A DNA stretch of 49,918 bases, taken from contig JANYDE010000086.1 in NCBI GenBank assembly GCA_025359915.1, positions 1 to 49,918 of the forward strand, given 5' to 3'. This DNA comes from Chamaesiphon sp. 336R_metabinner_41 (GTDB lineage Bacteria > Cyanobacteriota > Cyanobacteriia > Cyanobacteriales > Chamaesiphonaceae). A model generated the notes under the pieces. It saw nothing but the letters and a program-made list of their open reading frames with translations, was not told where the DNA came from and searched no databases. Both the position numbers and the translations under genes were made by a program. Shown piece by piece: positions 1 to 8,388 of the stretch (positions are counted from its first letter, which is position 1; each line of letters starts with the position of its first letter).

Positions 1-1
1 G

Positions 2-112
2 CAACTACTTCCCAAAACCGCTGTCAACTTATTGCTAGTAGAAATAGAGAGTAAACGAGATCTGCTGGCTTCTCAGGGGCTGGCGTTAGAATTAGTTTCG
101 ATTCAATTCTAG
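2..112 (+). CDS. C-terminal fragment of an unidentified protein, cut by the window edge
   Basis: An open frame runs from the window edge to a TAG at 110-112 and gives a 36-residue C-terminal tail rich in Leu and Glu. No family is recognisable. It ends 10 nt before the TTG that opens the next, ThiF-like, frame in the same direction, so the two were probably co-transcribed. Whether this is the end of a functional gene or part of a decaying locus cannot be told without upstream sequence. Confidence 0.4.
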   Translation, partial: QLLPKTAVNLLLVEIESKRDLLASQGLALELVSIQF

Positions 113-122
113 TATCTATGCA

Positions 123-476
123 TTGGTGCAAGATGTGAGTCTATTTAAAGCAAATGCCGTCAAACAACTAGTCGAGTATACCTATTTTGAAGGCTATGCC
201 AAAGCTGCTGCCATTGTCGATAGCGTAACTAACTGGTCGAATACTGAGTTGAAAACTGCGGTCGAGAGTGCAGATTTAGTAATTGACGCGACAACCAAAC
301 TCACTGTACCGCGCGATTTAGCGATCGCTGACATCAAACGAGCCGCATCTGTATTTATAACTCCCTCTGGAGGTGGATCTGTTCTGCTGCTGGAAGATTC
401 TAGTCGCACAGTACGATTAGATGGGTTGGAAGCACAATATTATGGTGCAATTTTGAATAATAGACCTCTTGCGTGA
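123..476 (+). pseudogene. ThiF/E1-like adenylyltransferase fragment, truncated by an IS remnant
   Basis: The 117-residue frame resembles the middle of ThiF/E1-like proteins linked to bacterial ubiquitin-like systems. It has a basic segment followed by GYAKAAAI, then ADLVIDATTKLTVPRDLA, then a strand-rich stretch ending near LEAQYYGAILNN. The N-terminal glycine-rich ATP-binding loop is absent. At the 3' end the frame runs into the terminus of an IS5-type fragment: the last residues RPLA and the TGA stop lie within the presumed IS end at about 462-480. The only available start is TTG with no clear Shine-Dalgarno. I infer a non-functional remnant of an E1-like gene. The family call rests on pattern recognition only. 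Confidence 0.5.
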
Positions 477-745
477 ATCAGGATGGAGAAGCAAGTTCAA
501 AATTGAGAATAGCGGAAATGAGGTTGAATCTTAGACCAAAACGTTTGCGTCGATTGCGATAGCGTTCAGCCAAAATCCGAAATATTTTAAGCTTGCGGTT
601 AACATGTTCAACGACGATTCGCAGTCGTGCTAATGGGCGGTTATGTTGCCGTTCAGATTGGTCTAACTTGCCCTGGCGAAGATTTTTAGTGGGGAGACAA
701 CTATCAGGATGTAGTTTAGTCAACCCTCCGAGATTTTCCCCTAAA
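462..745 (-). mobile_element. IS5-family transposase remnant (3' part of a DDE transposase plus one IS end)
   Basis: The minus-strand frame 478-723, extendable to about 740, encodes the C-terminal part of a cyanobacterial IS5-like DDE transposase. Its ending RIVVEHVNRKLKIFRIL, then AERYRNRRKRFGLRFN, is typical of that group, including the catalytic Glu in the VVEH segment. The N-terminal two thirds of the transposase and the other IS end are missing, so this is a dead fragment. One end interrupts the ThiF-like gene at about 462. The other overlaps the 3' end of the DUF1997 gene, whose last codons and TAG stop (741-743) adjoin the remnant. Confidence 0.75.
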
Positions 746-1328
746 TCTCACTCATTGGTTTCCCATTCAACATCGATTGCGGATATTCGCTCTCAGTCCC
801 CGTATTTGCCCAGATGACATAATCAGCCAGTAATTGGTGCATTAATTTCTGCTTAAAAGCAATCAGAATGCTTTTGAGCAGACTGTTGCCAGCAGCTTCG
901 ACAATTGCTCTGGGTGTAAAGCTCAAGGGTGGTGGAAGGACGACTTGGACTGACAAATCAGCACGCCCGCTGAGGTAGGTTTGTCCCTGTTTTGGATAGG
1001 GTGACAATTTACCTACGAGTTCGAGACTAAAACGTTGGTTGATGTAATCAATTCCCCGAATTTCACAGTTAGTAGAAACGATCCGCACGGTGCCATCTGC
1101 TTCCGCCCAAACCCGCAAAAATACTGTCGGCTGAAGCTCGAATCCAAAGAAACTTAGCGTCCGCACTGTCAGGCAAAATTCATCATCACCAATCTGTTTG
1201 ATCCGATCTGGATCCCCTAGGGATCGAACCAGACGATGGGGCTGACGGAGATAGTGCTGAATGGGTACAGGCTGCTTGGGTACAGCAATGTCAACGGATC
1301 GATCTGCTGTAAATTTAACAGTTTGCAT
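741..1328 (-). CDS. DUF1997 family protein
   Basis: This 195-residue protein matches the DUF1997 family found in cyanobacteria and plants. Recognisable segments are HRLVRSLGDPDRIKQ, the central LQPTVFLRVWAEADGTVRI, and CEIRGIDYINQRFSLELVGKL. The function is unknown; homologues are soluble and about 180-220 residues long, so the length is normal. The ATG at 1326-1328 is the natural start. The last residues (about SMLNGKPMSEI) abut or derive from the IS5 remnant downstream, so the native C-terminus may have been replaced. No operon partner is visible; pheA lies divergently about 250 nt away. Confidence 0.75.
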   Translation of the reverse strand: MQTVKFTADRSVDIAVPKQPVPIQHYLRQPHRLVRSLGDPDRIKQIGDDEFCLTVRTLSFFGFELQPTVFLRVWAEADGTVRIVSTNCEIRGIDYINQRFSLELVGKLSPYPKQGQTYLSGRADLSVQVVLPPPLSFTPRAIVEAAGNSLLKSILIAFKQKLMHQLLADYVIWANTGTESEYPQSMLNGKPMSEI

Positions 1329-1576
1329 ATGTAAAGGCAGGAGTTGGAGACGAGGATTGCCGTCAGGAATTAGGGAGAATTGATCGGGACTAACTACCGA
1401 TTATGTCAGATCTTAAATATCGGAAACTTAGCGAAAAAATAAGTTTTGATTAGTTACTGTATAGCTGCGATAAAATGTATCTACCCTTAAATTTTATCGC
1501 ATCTGCGATCTATATTTATCGGCAAAATAACTAAAATCAGTATTTTTGCCTAATTAGTCCAATCATATCGATCTGA

Positions 1577-2422
1577 ATGCTAAAGATTGCCCATTTGGGG
1601 CCGACAGGTACCTATGCTGAAGCTGCTGCGTTGGCTTATGCTCAGATAGAACTCTCTGACACAGACTTCTGTTTGCAGCCTTATCCCAACATTGCTCAAA
1701 CCCTAATCGCGGTTGCTGGCGGGGACGTTGAGCTAGCCATCGTACCAGTGGAAAACTCGATCGAAGGTAGTGTCACAATGACAGCCGATACAATTTGGCA
1801 ACTAACTGCGACGCTCCAAATTCAACAGGCGATCGTGCTACCGATCCATCATGCCTTAATTTCGATCGCGACGAACTTAGATCTGATTGAAACAGTCTAC
1901 TCTCATCCCCAAGCTCTGAGTCAGTGCCAGGAATGGCTCCAACAGCATCTACCACAAGCTGGGCGGATTTCCGAAAATTCGACGACAGCAGCCTTAACAA
2001 CTCTGGCAACTCTACCTCACGCAGCGGCAATTTCTTCAGTCAGAGCGGCAAAATTATACAATTTGCCCGTCTTGGTGCAGCCGATTAATGATTATCCCGA
2101 TAATCAGACTAAATTTTGGGCAATTAGTTTACAACCATCAACTACCGGAAATTGTACCTCGATCGCCTTTAGTTTGAGCGAAAACGCTCCAGGTGGATTG
2201 ATGACAGCATTAGGGTTCTTTGCCAATCGGGGTTTGAATTTGAGCCGGATCGAATCTCGTCCGAGCAAACGTTCTTTGGGAGAATATTTATTTTTTATCG
2301 ACATCGAAACTGACGTTAATAATTGCCCCCAATTAAAATCAGCTCTAGCAGATTTAGATGCTTATGCAGAAACAGTTAAAAATTTTGGCAGCTACCATAC
2401 CATCGTCATCGAGCAAAATTAA
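1577..2422 (+). CDS. pheA: Prephenate dehydratase
   Basis: PheA converts prephenate to phenylpyruvate in the cytoplasm, the committed step of phenylalanine synthesis. The 281-residue protein has the monofunctional architecture: an N-terminal periplasmic-binding-like PDT domain starting AHLGPTGTYAEAAA, the VPVENSIEGSVT signature near residue 57, and a C-terminal ACT domain. The ACT region (from about residue 200) includes GFFANRGLNLSRIESRPSK, the phenylalanine-binding regulatory motif. Length is typical. ATG 1577 matches the conserved N-terminus. A membrane-protein gene follows after 24 nt and is probably co-transcribed. Feedback inhibition by phenylalanine is expected from the family. Confidence 0.95.
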   Translation: MLKIAHLGPTGTYAEAAALAYAQIELSDTDFCLQPYPNIAQTLIAVAGGDVELAIVPVENSIEGSVTMTADTIWQLTATLQIQQAIVLPIHHALISIATNLDLIETVYSHPQALSQCQEWLQQHLPQAGRISENSTTAALTTLATLPHAAAISSVRAAKLYNLPVLVQPINDYPDNQTKFWAISLQPSTTGNCTSIAFSLSENAPGGLMTALGFFANRGLNLSRIESRPSKRSLGEYLFFIDIETDVNNCPQLKSALADLDAYAETVKNFGSYHTIVIEQN

Positions 2423-2446
2423 GCAGTCCTAAATAGGAATTTATTT

Positions 2447-4003
2447 ATGCCCAAAATTATCATTCCAGACTTGCTATTACAAACTGGACAGATGAGCCAG
2501 ACAGGATTGCCAGATTTCACTCAACCGGAATATCTCGATCGAATCGCTAGTCAATTACCGCTGTCAATTGCCATCTTCGTCGTGCTAGCGATTGGCTTAA
2601 CTGCGGCAATGGCTTTATTTAACTTTTCCCTGCGAAATTCCGCAGTGGGTAATGTTGCCATCGGTGATTTGATGATGAATTCGACTCAATTAATCAGAGG
2701 ATTGCAAAAAATATTATTAGTTGCAACGTTGTTATTAGCTGGGTTTGAATTGTGTTCGACACTGGCAAATAATCAGCGAAATTGGGAACAAGCGCGACTA
2801 GTAAAAACCACTCCGCCAATCGCCACTGAACTCGTCCAACAATCTTCACCCCAGGTAAGTTACACCAGCCAAGAACCATATGTTTACACTACTCAGCTTG
2901 ATGGCAAATTAGTCAAAGTCGAAGACAAAAAAGAAGTCACTCGTCAGTCCTCAGTCAGCAGTTCAAATCTCCTCGTTTCAATCGCTCCAGCTCTAAATAA
3001 AGCTGGCGATGGCAAGAATTATCCGATCGATTTTAACGGTGATTATCAAATTACCAATTCGATCCAGACAACAGATAGATTTGTCTTCCAAATCAGTCCC
3101 CCAACTGGTTCTTTGCTACTCCAAAACTTTGGAGTCGAACAAGACGGCAAAAAGCTAACTAGAACCAACCCCAGTGATTATCGCTTTCCTATCCAAATTG
3201 CCCCTGGCAAAGTCAGTAAGATCCATGTCACCTATCGCGCCCAAGGTTCGCCCCAGTGGGTCTACAGTGCCAAGGATGGCTCGCTCGCGAACTTTCAGAT
3301 GGCGATCTCTACCAAGGTGCCTAGACTCAATTTTATCAATGGCATTGCACCGACGAAAGTTAGTACCAATGGAGATCGACAAGTATTTAGTTGGGCATTC
3401 GATAAAAATGCCTCAGTCCAAAAACCTTTTGGGGTGACAGTTTCCGCGCCTGTTGCCGCACAGACGGGACTATTGCCGATGCTATTACTGCTCGCGCCTG
3501 GGATTTTGTTGTGGTGGTTATTGCTGCTATGCTTCTCGATTCCCATGCGACTAAAAAATATCGCGATTGCTGGATTCGTATTTTTTGCCGGAATGTTTGC
3601 CCTGACTTATTTTAGTCGTTTCGCCGATCCGATCTATGCCTGGAGCGGGATTTCGGTGGGTTTACTGCTGTTAGTGTGGGGTTTAGGACGTAATAATTGG
3701 CGGATTTCTCTGGCGGCGATTATCTGTACGATTTTGGGCGCGATTTTACCTGTTTATGGCTTCCTGCTCGGTGCGCGGGGAGTGCTGTTGAGTATTGCGG
3801 CGGTGCTGTCGGTCATCTGGTTAGTCGCACGGAATTGGTATGATTGGTATCAGTTGGCACCGAGTGTCCATTCGATCGATCTAGATCGAAATCCCGCCCC
3901 TATCGATCGAGATTTAGCTACTTACAACCAACTCAATCCAGCCGCCTTAACTGCGGAAGAAATCGCCCAGCGACTGCGAGATGAAGGCACTAGGGAGAAT
4001 TAA
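2447..4003 (+). CDS. Multi-spanning membrane protein of unknown function
   Basis: The 518-residue protein is not assignable to a named family by eye. Two hydrophobic helices lie at about residues 37-60 and 87-104. A soluble, beta-rich domain (about 110-335), probably periplasmic, contains paired Pro/Gly strands such as FQISPPTGSLLLQNFGVEQ. Four or five further helices lie at about 342-462, followed by a charged tail ending AEEIAQRLRDEGTREN. This TM-domain-TM plan recalls envelope-stress or sensory membrane proteins, but no catalytic motif is visible. It starts 24 nt after pheA and is likely in its transcript. Conservation among cyanobacteria is suspected, not shown. Confidence 0.8.
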   Translation: MPKIIIPDLLLQTGQMSQTGLPDFTQPEYLDRIASQLPLSIAIFVVLAIGLTAAMALFNFSLRNSAVGNVAIGDLMMNSTQLIRGLQKILLVATLLLAGFELCSTLANNQRNWEQARLVKTTPPIATELVQQSSPQVSYTSQEPYVYTTQLDGKLVKVEDKKEVTRQSSVSSSNLLVSIAPALNKAGDGKNYPIDFNGDYQITNSIQTTDRFVFQISPPTGSLLLQNFGVEQDGKKLTRTNPSDYRFPIQIAPGKVSKIHVTYRAQGSPQWVYSAKDGSLANFQMAISTKVPRLNFINGIAPTKVSTNGDRQVFSWAFDKNASVQKPFGVTVSAPVAAQTGLLPMLLLLAPGILLWWLLLLCFSIPMRLKNIAIAGFVFFAGMFALTYFSRFADPIYAWSGISVGLLLLVWGLGRNNWRISLAAIICTILGAILPVYGFLLGARGVLLSIAAVLSVIWLVARNWYDWYQLAPSVHSIDLDRNPAPIDRDLATYNQLNPAALTAEEIAQRLRDEGTREN

Positions 4004-4069
4004 GTAAGTCGTAAGTCGTAAGCGGTTGTAATAACGGGGCTTTCAAACCCCCTCCTAACAACCCAATTA

Positions 4070-4882
4070 TTAATTATTAATTACTTTAATATCTTCAACA
4101 CCACAATCTTTGAGACTAAATACTCCAGTGGTCGAAGTCATATTAAACTGGAGTGGGACGATCGTAATAAAATTACGTTTAATCGCCTGCACATCGGTTT
4201 CGATCTCCGGTGGGAGATGGAGATGTTCGGGCTGATCTAGATCCTGCACCACTTCCCCAGATAGCCAGTAGTAAGTTTTACCACGCGGATCAATCCGCTT
4301 TTGAAACGTATCAAAATATCGCCTAATTCCTTGACGGGTAATTTTAACTCCCGCAATTTCGGCGGCGGGAAGCGGGGGAATATTGACATTTAATAATGTC
4401 GATTCGGCGAGGGGCTGATGCGCCAAATGAGCGATGAGATCTCGCGCAAAATTGGCTGCTGGTTGAAATTCTTGACAGGTAAAACTAGTCAGACTCAATG
4501 CAATACTTGGAATCCCCTCAATCGTCCCTTCCATCGCCGCAGACACCGTTCCAGAGTACAAAACGTCGGTACCCAAGTTCGCACCATGATTGATACCAGA
4601 GAGGACAAAATCAGGGAAGCTGTCAAGCAATGCTCCCAGAGCTAATTTGACACAATCTGCTGGCGTACCCGAACACGACCACGCTCTAACGGTATGATGA
4701 AAAATTCCCGTAACTTCTTCCGCGCGAATCGGATCGTGCAGCGTCAAACCATGTCCAGTTGCCGATCGTTCTCGATCTGGACAAACTACAATCACTTCAT
4801 GTCCGGCTACCGCCAGTGTATCAGCTAATGTCTTAATACCGAGCGCAAATACCCCGTCGTCGTTGCTAATTAATAATTTCAT
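4070..4882 (-). CDS. surE: 5'/3'-nucleotidase SurE
   Basis: SurE is a metal-dependent nucleoside-monophosphate phosphatase acting in the cytoplasm. The N-terminal [16 protein letters not shown] carries the acidic metal-binding pair (Asp8/Asp9), [15 protein letters not shown] provides the second conserved block, and [19 protein letters not shown] carries the Asn of the metal site. The 270-residue length is usual for cyanobacterial SurE. The ATG at 4880-4882 is fixed by the conserved [10 protein letters not shown] start. Immediately upstream of the ATG there is no Shine-Dalgarno, only three copies of a 9-nt repeat (4883-4911). Confidence 0.95.
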   Translation of the reverse strand: MKLLISNDDGVFALGIKTLADTLAVAGHEVIVVCPDRERSATGHGLTLHDPIRAEEVTGIFHHTVRAWSCSGTPADCVKLALGALLDSFPDFVLSGINHGANLGTDVLYSGTVSAAMEGTIEGIPSIALSLTSFTCQEFQPAANFARDLIAHLAHQPLAESTLLNVNIPPLPAAEIAGVKITRQGIRRYFDTFQKRIDPRGKTYYWLSGEVVQDLDQPEHLHLPPEIETDVQAIKRNFITIVPLQFNMTSTTGVFSLKDCGVEDIKVINN

Positions 4883-4911
4883 AGTGGTTTAGTGGTTTAG
4901 TGGTTTAGTGA
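4883..4911. repeat. Tandem 9-nt repeat touching the surE start codon
   Basis: TAGTGGTTT occurs three times in tandem, followed by partial copies TAGTGAATAGTGGATAG. It occupies the position where the surE ribosome-binding site should be. Confidence 0.85.
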
Positions 4912-4972
4912 ATAGTGGATAGTGAATCGACTAATTATTCTCCCCGTCGCCCCGTCTCCCCGTCCCCCTCTC

Positions 4973-5512
4973 TCAAATAATATAATTAGTCACCTCCCCC
5001 TGTGCCGCTTGCCAACTACGAGCATCGTAATATAGATCTGCCAGCGAAATACTTGCCAAGGCTGCTTGAAGTTTTTCGTTGAGCCTGCGCCACACCATCA
5101 GCGTCACCCAATCTGTGGCTAAATTAGCATTGAGAGCTTGAGCAGTATGAGCGCGATTGTCATCGGATCGTTGGCGGTAGCGGAGCGTTTGCTTTTGCAA
5201 TAGTCTTTCTGTTCGCGGAGCGTCTGCTTGAGCAGAAGGAAAATCGACTACCATTGATTCACCAACTGCGATTAAGATATCACTCAGAGAAATTTGAGTG
5301 GGTTTTTTGGCAAGTTTATAACCACCATTGACACCGCGAATTGATTTAACCAATCCAGCTCGTCGCAATTCGATTAGTAATTTCTCTAAGTATGGTGCCG
5401 GTAAAAATTGACGAGTAGCGATCGCACTTACGGAGGCTGGTCCATAATTTGGTTGTAAACTGAGATCTAACATCGCCTTAACGCTGTAATGTCCGCGAGT
5501 AGTCAGTTTCAT
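4973..5512 (-). CDS. Rrf2 family transcriptional regulator
   Basis: A winged-helix DNA-binding regulator of the Rrf2/IscR family. The ATG at 5510-5512 (MKLTTRGHYSVKAMLDL) is the conserved family start; an upstream in-frame ATG at 5558-5560 would add 16 unusual residues. The wing and recognition helix are seen in YLEKLLIELRRAGLVKSIRG followed by VNGGYKL. The C-terminal SISLADLYYDARSWQAAQGE is typical of the cyanobacterial subgroup. No CxxxxxxxCxxxxxC iron-sulphur ligand set is visible. Residues about 93-114 (APRTERLLQKQTLRYRQR) are encoded by a small dispersed repeat inserted in frame, so this loop is longer than in relatives. Family known; target genes unknown. Confidence 0.9.
   Translation of the reverse strand: MKLTTRGHYSVKAMLDLSLQPNYGPASVSAIATRQFLPAPYLEKLLIELRRAGLVKSIRGVNGGYKLAKKPTQISLSDILIAVGESMVVDFPSAQADAPRTERLLQKQTLRYRQRSDDNRAHTAQALNANLATDWVTLMVWRRLNEKLQAALASISLADLYYDARSWQAAQGEVTNYII
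5171..5236. repeat. Small dispersed repeat (family A) inside the Rrf2 gene
   Basis: The stretch includes GGCGGTAGCGGAGCGTTTGC, also found at 40454-40473 in pixL and, in the other orientation, near 31700 and 35260. It is translated in frame as ERLLxxQTLRYRQ, the same peptide as in PixL. Confidence 0.8.
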
Positions 5513-5934
5513 ATATCTTCTGGCCGTTGCATTCGATTGCTTTGCTTCCTTGACACTCAATCTTTGACGATCCTAACAGAATCTAGCCGCTCTAACTATC
5601 GAAATTATGGTGAATCTATCGATCGATTATTATTAATAACTCACATCTTGTACCAGATTCAAAATACCTCGTGCAAAATCACTATCGGTTAATTGGCGCA
5701 AGCGGTAAGTATCGTTACCAACAACTATTTACCATTTACCTGACATTTGAAGATAAGTTTCGTTTTGCCTCAAAAAAGACGATATTTTAGCTAGAGATAG
5801 TTAACAAAATCGATCTAATCAGTGTACTATGGAGATAAGAGCTAATAGCAACCTCCAATAACTAATTGCAGGTCTAGGTTAGCAAAACCGCAACGCCGGA
5901 TAGCGTTAGACCCTCTAGTTTGAAATCTAAGTTG
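5513..5934. other. Intergenic region between the Rrf2 gene and cyAbrB
   Basis: A 422-nt region separating divergent genes, so it should hold both promoters. The part next to cyAbrB (about 5874-5912) has inverted GGTCTA/TAGACC arms that could fold in the leader. No recognised riboswitch or small gene was found. Confidence 0.4.
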
Positions 5935-6321
5935 ATGAGTAATAAGAAAAATATTGAACCACTAGTTGGCGAAGAACTACTTCAAAAAGTCAAAGACCTC
6001 GGCAGTACCAGCAAAGAAGATAAAGCACGGGAATGCGGCTACTTCACCGAAACTAAGAACGGTGTCGAGCGCGTTAACATGATGAAGTTTTTGAACGCAA
6101 TGATCGACGCTGAAGGCATCGATCTCGATAGCAAATCAGTTGGTGGCGGTCGTGGCGGTCGTAGTGCCAGCTACAAAATCACCGTTCAATCTAACAAGAA
6201 TTTATTGATTGGTGCTGCTTACACCAAGCAAATGGGATTGAAAGAAGGCGACGTGTTTGAAATCACCCTCGGACGCAAGCACATTCATCTCAAACAAGTT
6301 GAAAAAGAAGGCGAGGAATAG
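5935..6321 (+). CDS. cyAbrB family transcriptional regulator (AbrB-like)
   Basis: A 128-residue cyanobacterial AbrB-like regulator. Members of this family (cyAbrB1/2, CalA/B) bind DNA and control carbon/nitrogen balance and other functions. The N-terminal half, EPLVGEELLQKVKDLG and AKEC-like ARECGYFTETKNGVERVNMM, is the family's conserved region. The C-terminal half is an AbrB swapped-hairpin DNA-binding domain (ITVQSNKNLLIGAAY, GLKEGDVFEITLGRKHIHL). I chose ATG 5935 (MSNKKNIEPLVG) because it matches the family start; a TTG at 5920 would add five residues. A glycine-rich linker (GGGRGGR) joins the two halves. Confidence 0.9.
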   Translation: MSNKKNIEPLVGEELLQKVKDLGSTSKEDKARECGYFTETKNGVERVNMMKFLNAMIDAEGIDLDSKSVGGGRGGRSASYKITVQSNKNLLIGAAYTKQMGLKEGDVFEITLGRKHIHLKQVEKEGEE

Positions 6322-6470
6322 ATCCAGTTGACAGTTGACAGTTCTCCTTATGGAGACTCTTTGTTCGACCACCCTCATTGCGAGCAGTTGACAACGAAGT
6401 TTTTAGAATGGGATCTAAATACCCCCAATCTGAAAACACCGCTGTCAACTGTCCACTGTTTAACTTATTC
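6322..6470. repeat. Direct and inverted AGTTGAC words between cyAbrB and trmB
   Basis: AGTTGACAGTTGACAGT starts near 6326, AGTTGACA recurs near 6384, and the inverse TGTCAACTGT lies near 6442-6451. The block could fold as an imperfect hairpin. It looks like a degenerate repeat rather than a gene. Confidence 0.6.
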
Positions 6471-6490
6471 CCTACATCATTGCTAGTTTC

Positions 6491-7123
6491 ATGTCTCGGA
6501 TCAAAGTCAGACAGCATGTTAATCCACTCAGCATTATCTACAAAGAGTCGCTGATTCCGCCTGATTGGTCGGTAGTTTATGCCAATTTAGCCGCACCAAT
6601 TCATCTCGATATTGGCTGTGCTTACGGGCGATTTTTGGTAGAATTAGGACAACAAAATCCAGATTGGAACTATCTAGGAATTGAAATTCGCGAAGCTCTA
6701 GTCACCCACGCCAATCAAAAGCGGGATGATGCGAATCTCAGCAATCTTCATTATGTATTCGGCAATATTAATACGTCCCTGGCGACGCTACTGGCATCTC
6801 TCCCCGCTGGAAAATTGCAGCGAATCAGTATTCAGTATCCCGATCCCTGTTTCAAAACCAGACATGCAAAAAGACGTGTCGTTCAACCCGAATTAGTCAA
6901 CGACATCGCGAACTATTTGCCTAGTGCTGGAGAAGTATTTCTCCAGTCAGATCTCGAATGGGTAGCACAAGAAATGTGCGACAGATTTAGCGAAAATCCC
7001 GCCTTCCACCGCACCCAATCCGATTGGATAGAACCAAATCCATTTGGCGTACCAACAGAACGCGAAGTAGCAACGTTGAATAAGGGTTTGCCAGTTCACC
7101 GAGCGATTTGGGTTAGGAATTAG
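6491..7123 (+). CDS. trmB: tRNA (guanine-N7-)-methyltransferase
   Basis: TrmB methylates G46 of tRNA using S-adenosylmethionine. The SAM site is seen in LDIGCAYGRFLVELGQQNPDWNYLGIEIR, given here as the segments LDIGCAYGRF and NYLGIEIR. The catalytic/tRNA-binding segment is IQYPDPCFKTRHAKRRVVQP, close to the family's PDPWxKxRHxKRR, with Cys in place of the usual Trp. The 210-residue length is normal. ATG 6491 gives MSRIKVRQHVNPLS, the expected N-terminus. The 170 nt upstream carry repeated and inverted AGTTGACA/TGTCAACT words. Confidence 0.93.
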   Translation: MSRIKVRQHVNPLSIIYKESLIPPDWSVVYANLAAPIHLDIGCAYGRFLVELGQQNPDWNYLGIEIREALVTHANQKRDDANLSNLHYVFGNINTSLATLLASLPAGKLQRISIQYPDPCFKTRHAKRRVVQPELVNDIANYLPSAGEVFLQSDLEWVAQEMCDRFSENPAFHRTQSDWIEPNPFGVPTEREVATLNKGLPVHRAIWVRN

Positions 7124-7219
7124 CAAATAGTGGTTTAGTTGTTAGTGGTTTAGCAAGTTCTATCGCCTGAAATCTATTTGGTGGTAACTTCCCACCCCTA
7201 TTCGCTAAAAACTAAACTA

Positions 7220-8131
7220 CTATTTGTGCTTGAGATTAATGCAGCTCCATTCCTGACGATTCCAAACAGTACCGACTACCCAGCCGTGTTTTTCCATCAC
7301 ATTAGAAACATCAGCGACTTGACTAGCTAAAATCCCACTCAAAACTGCCCAACCTTTTGGTTTAACTAATGCAGCCATCGAAGGTGCAAGCTGCATAATA
7401 ATATCTGCGAGAATGTTGCAAACAAAACCATCGACAGGTTCGGGAATCATCGCCTGAAGTTCTTCAATACTGCCCAAATCGACAATTAATTTTTCGGCTG
7501 GAATTAGATTCAACTCTCGATTTTCACCAGTTGCTTTGACAGCTAGAGGATCGTTATCAACTGCATAGACCTGTGCTGCACCCAACAGTAATGCCGCTGT
7601 AGAGAGAATACCAGATCCACAACCAATATCGGCAACAGTGAGGTTTGTCCCAGGTTGCAGGCGCATTTCGAGGGCTTCTAGACACAATTGAGTTGTGGCA
7701 TGAGTACCAGTTCCAAATGCCATCCCAGGATCGAGTTGCAGGATAATTCTGCTTGGTAGCGTCTCAGTCAGAGGATCTAAATCTGTTGTTAATTTTACCC
7801 AGGCTGGATTAATTAATAATCTGTCACCAATCTCTTGTGGTTGCCAATGTTGTTTCCAGCTACTAGACCAATCTTCTTCGTCAATTAGGTTGCATTTAGT
7901 AACTGGAATCGGACAACCAAATTGGGTCGCATCTTCCTCGAATTGGAATGAGAGATCGGTGACTTCTGATAGTTTAACCTGCACTCGTGCGATATAAGCA
8001 GAAATCAGAATTTCATCCTTTTGTTGTTGGACGGACATCCCTTTGCATCCGAATTCGGTCAGTCTCCAAAAGATACTGTCTTCGAGATCTGGTACACAAG
8101 TAACTTTAATTTCCCACCAGCTATTAGACAT
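7220..8131 (-). CDS. prmA: Ribosomal protein L11 methyltransferase
   Basis: PrmA trimethylates ribosomal protein L11 using SAM. The 303-residue protein has an N-terminal substrate-recognition domain beginning NSWWEIKVTCVPDLEDSIFW, the pre-methyltransferase segment LDPGMAFGTGTHATTQLCLE, motif I VADIGCGSGILSTAALLLGA, and the catalytic-side CNILADIIMQLAP motif. All hallmark segments are present and length is typical. ATG 8129-8131 is the start. It converges on nothing close; serA lies upstream in the same direction beyond a tandem duplication. Confidence 0.93.
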   Translation of the reverse strand: MSNSWWEIKVTCVPDLEDSIFWRLTEFGCKGMSVQQQKDEILISAYIARVQVKLSEVTDLSFQFEEDATQFGCPIPVTKCNLIDEEDWSSSWKQHWQPQEIGDRLLINPAWVKLTTDLDPLTETLPSRIILQLDPGMAFGTGTHATTQLCLEALEMRLQPGTNLTVADIGCGSGILSTAALLLGAAQVYAVDNDPLAVKATGENRELNLIPAEKLIVDLGSIEELQAMIPEPVDGFVCNILADIIMQLAPSMAALVKPKGWAVLSGILASQVADVSNVMEKHGWVVGTVWNRQEWSCINLKHK

Positions 8132-8203
8132 AATTTCAAGTATCTACGTATAAAAAAATTCTAATAACTATCTATATTTAACACCAATTTTTGAAGCAAA
8201 GTA

Positions 8204-8388
8204 ACAGATATTTACCCCACCCAACCTCCCCTTATAAAGGGGAGGAGCCAATCTGTCTACGCATTTATTAACTAGGTTAGGGTGACGGTATAAGCACAGA
8301 TATTTACCCCACCCAACCTCCCCTTATAAAGGGGGAGGAGCCAATCTGTCTACGCATTTATTAACTAAGTTAACGTCACAGTATAAGC
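8204..8388. repeat. Tandem 92/93-bp duplication covering the serA 3' end
   Basis: Copy 1 is 8204-8295 and copy 2 is 8296-8388. The non-coding 70 nt (AGATATTTACCCCACCC family C repeat) differ only by one inserted G. The last 23 nt encode the serA C-terminus AYTVTLT-stop on the minus strand in both copies, but with five synonymous differences. Copy 2 is the real serA end; copy 1 is an orphan tail. Confidence 0.9.

Noticed and set aside
478-723. Intact IS5 transposase gene
   Set aside because: Only the C-terminal third is present, with a single IS end.
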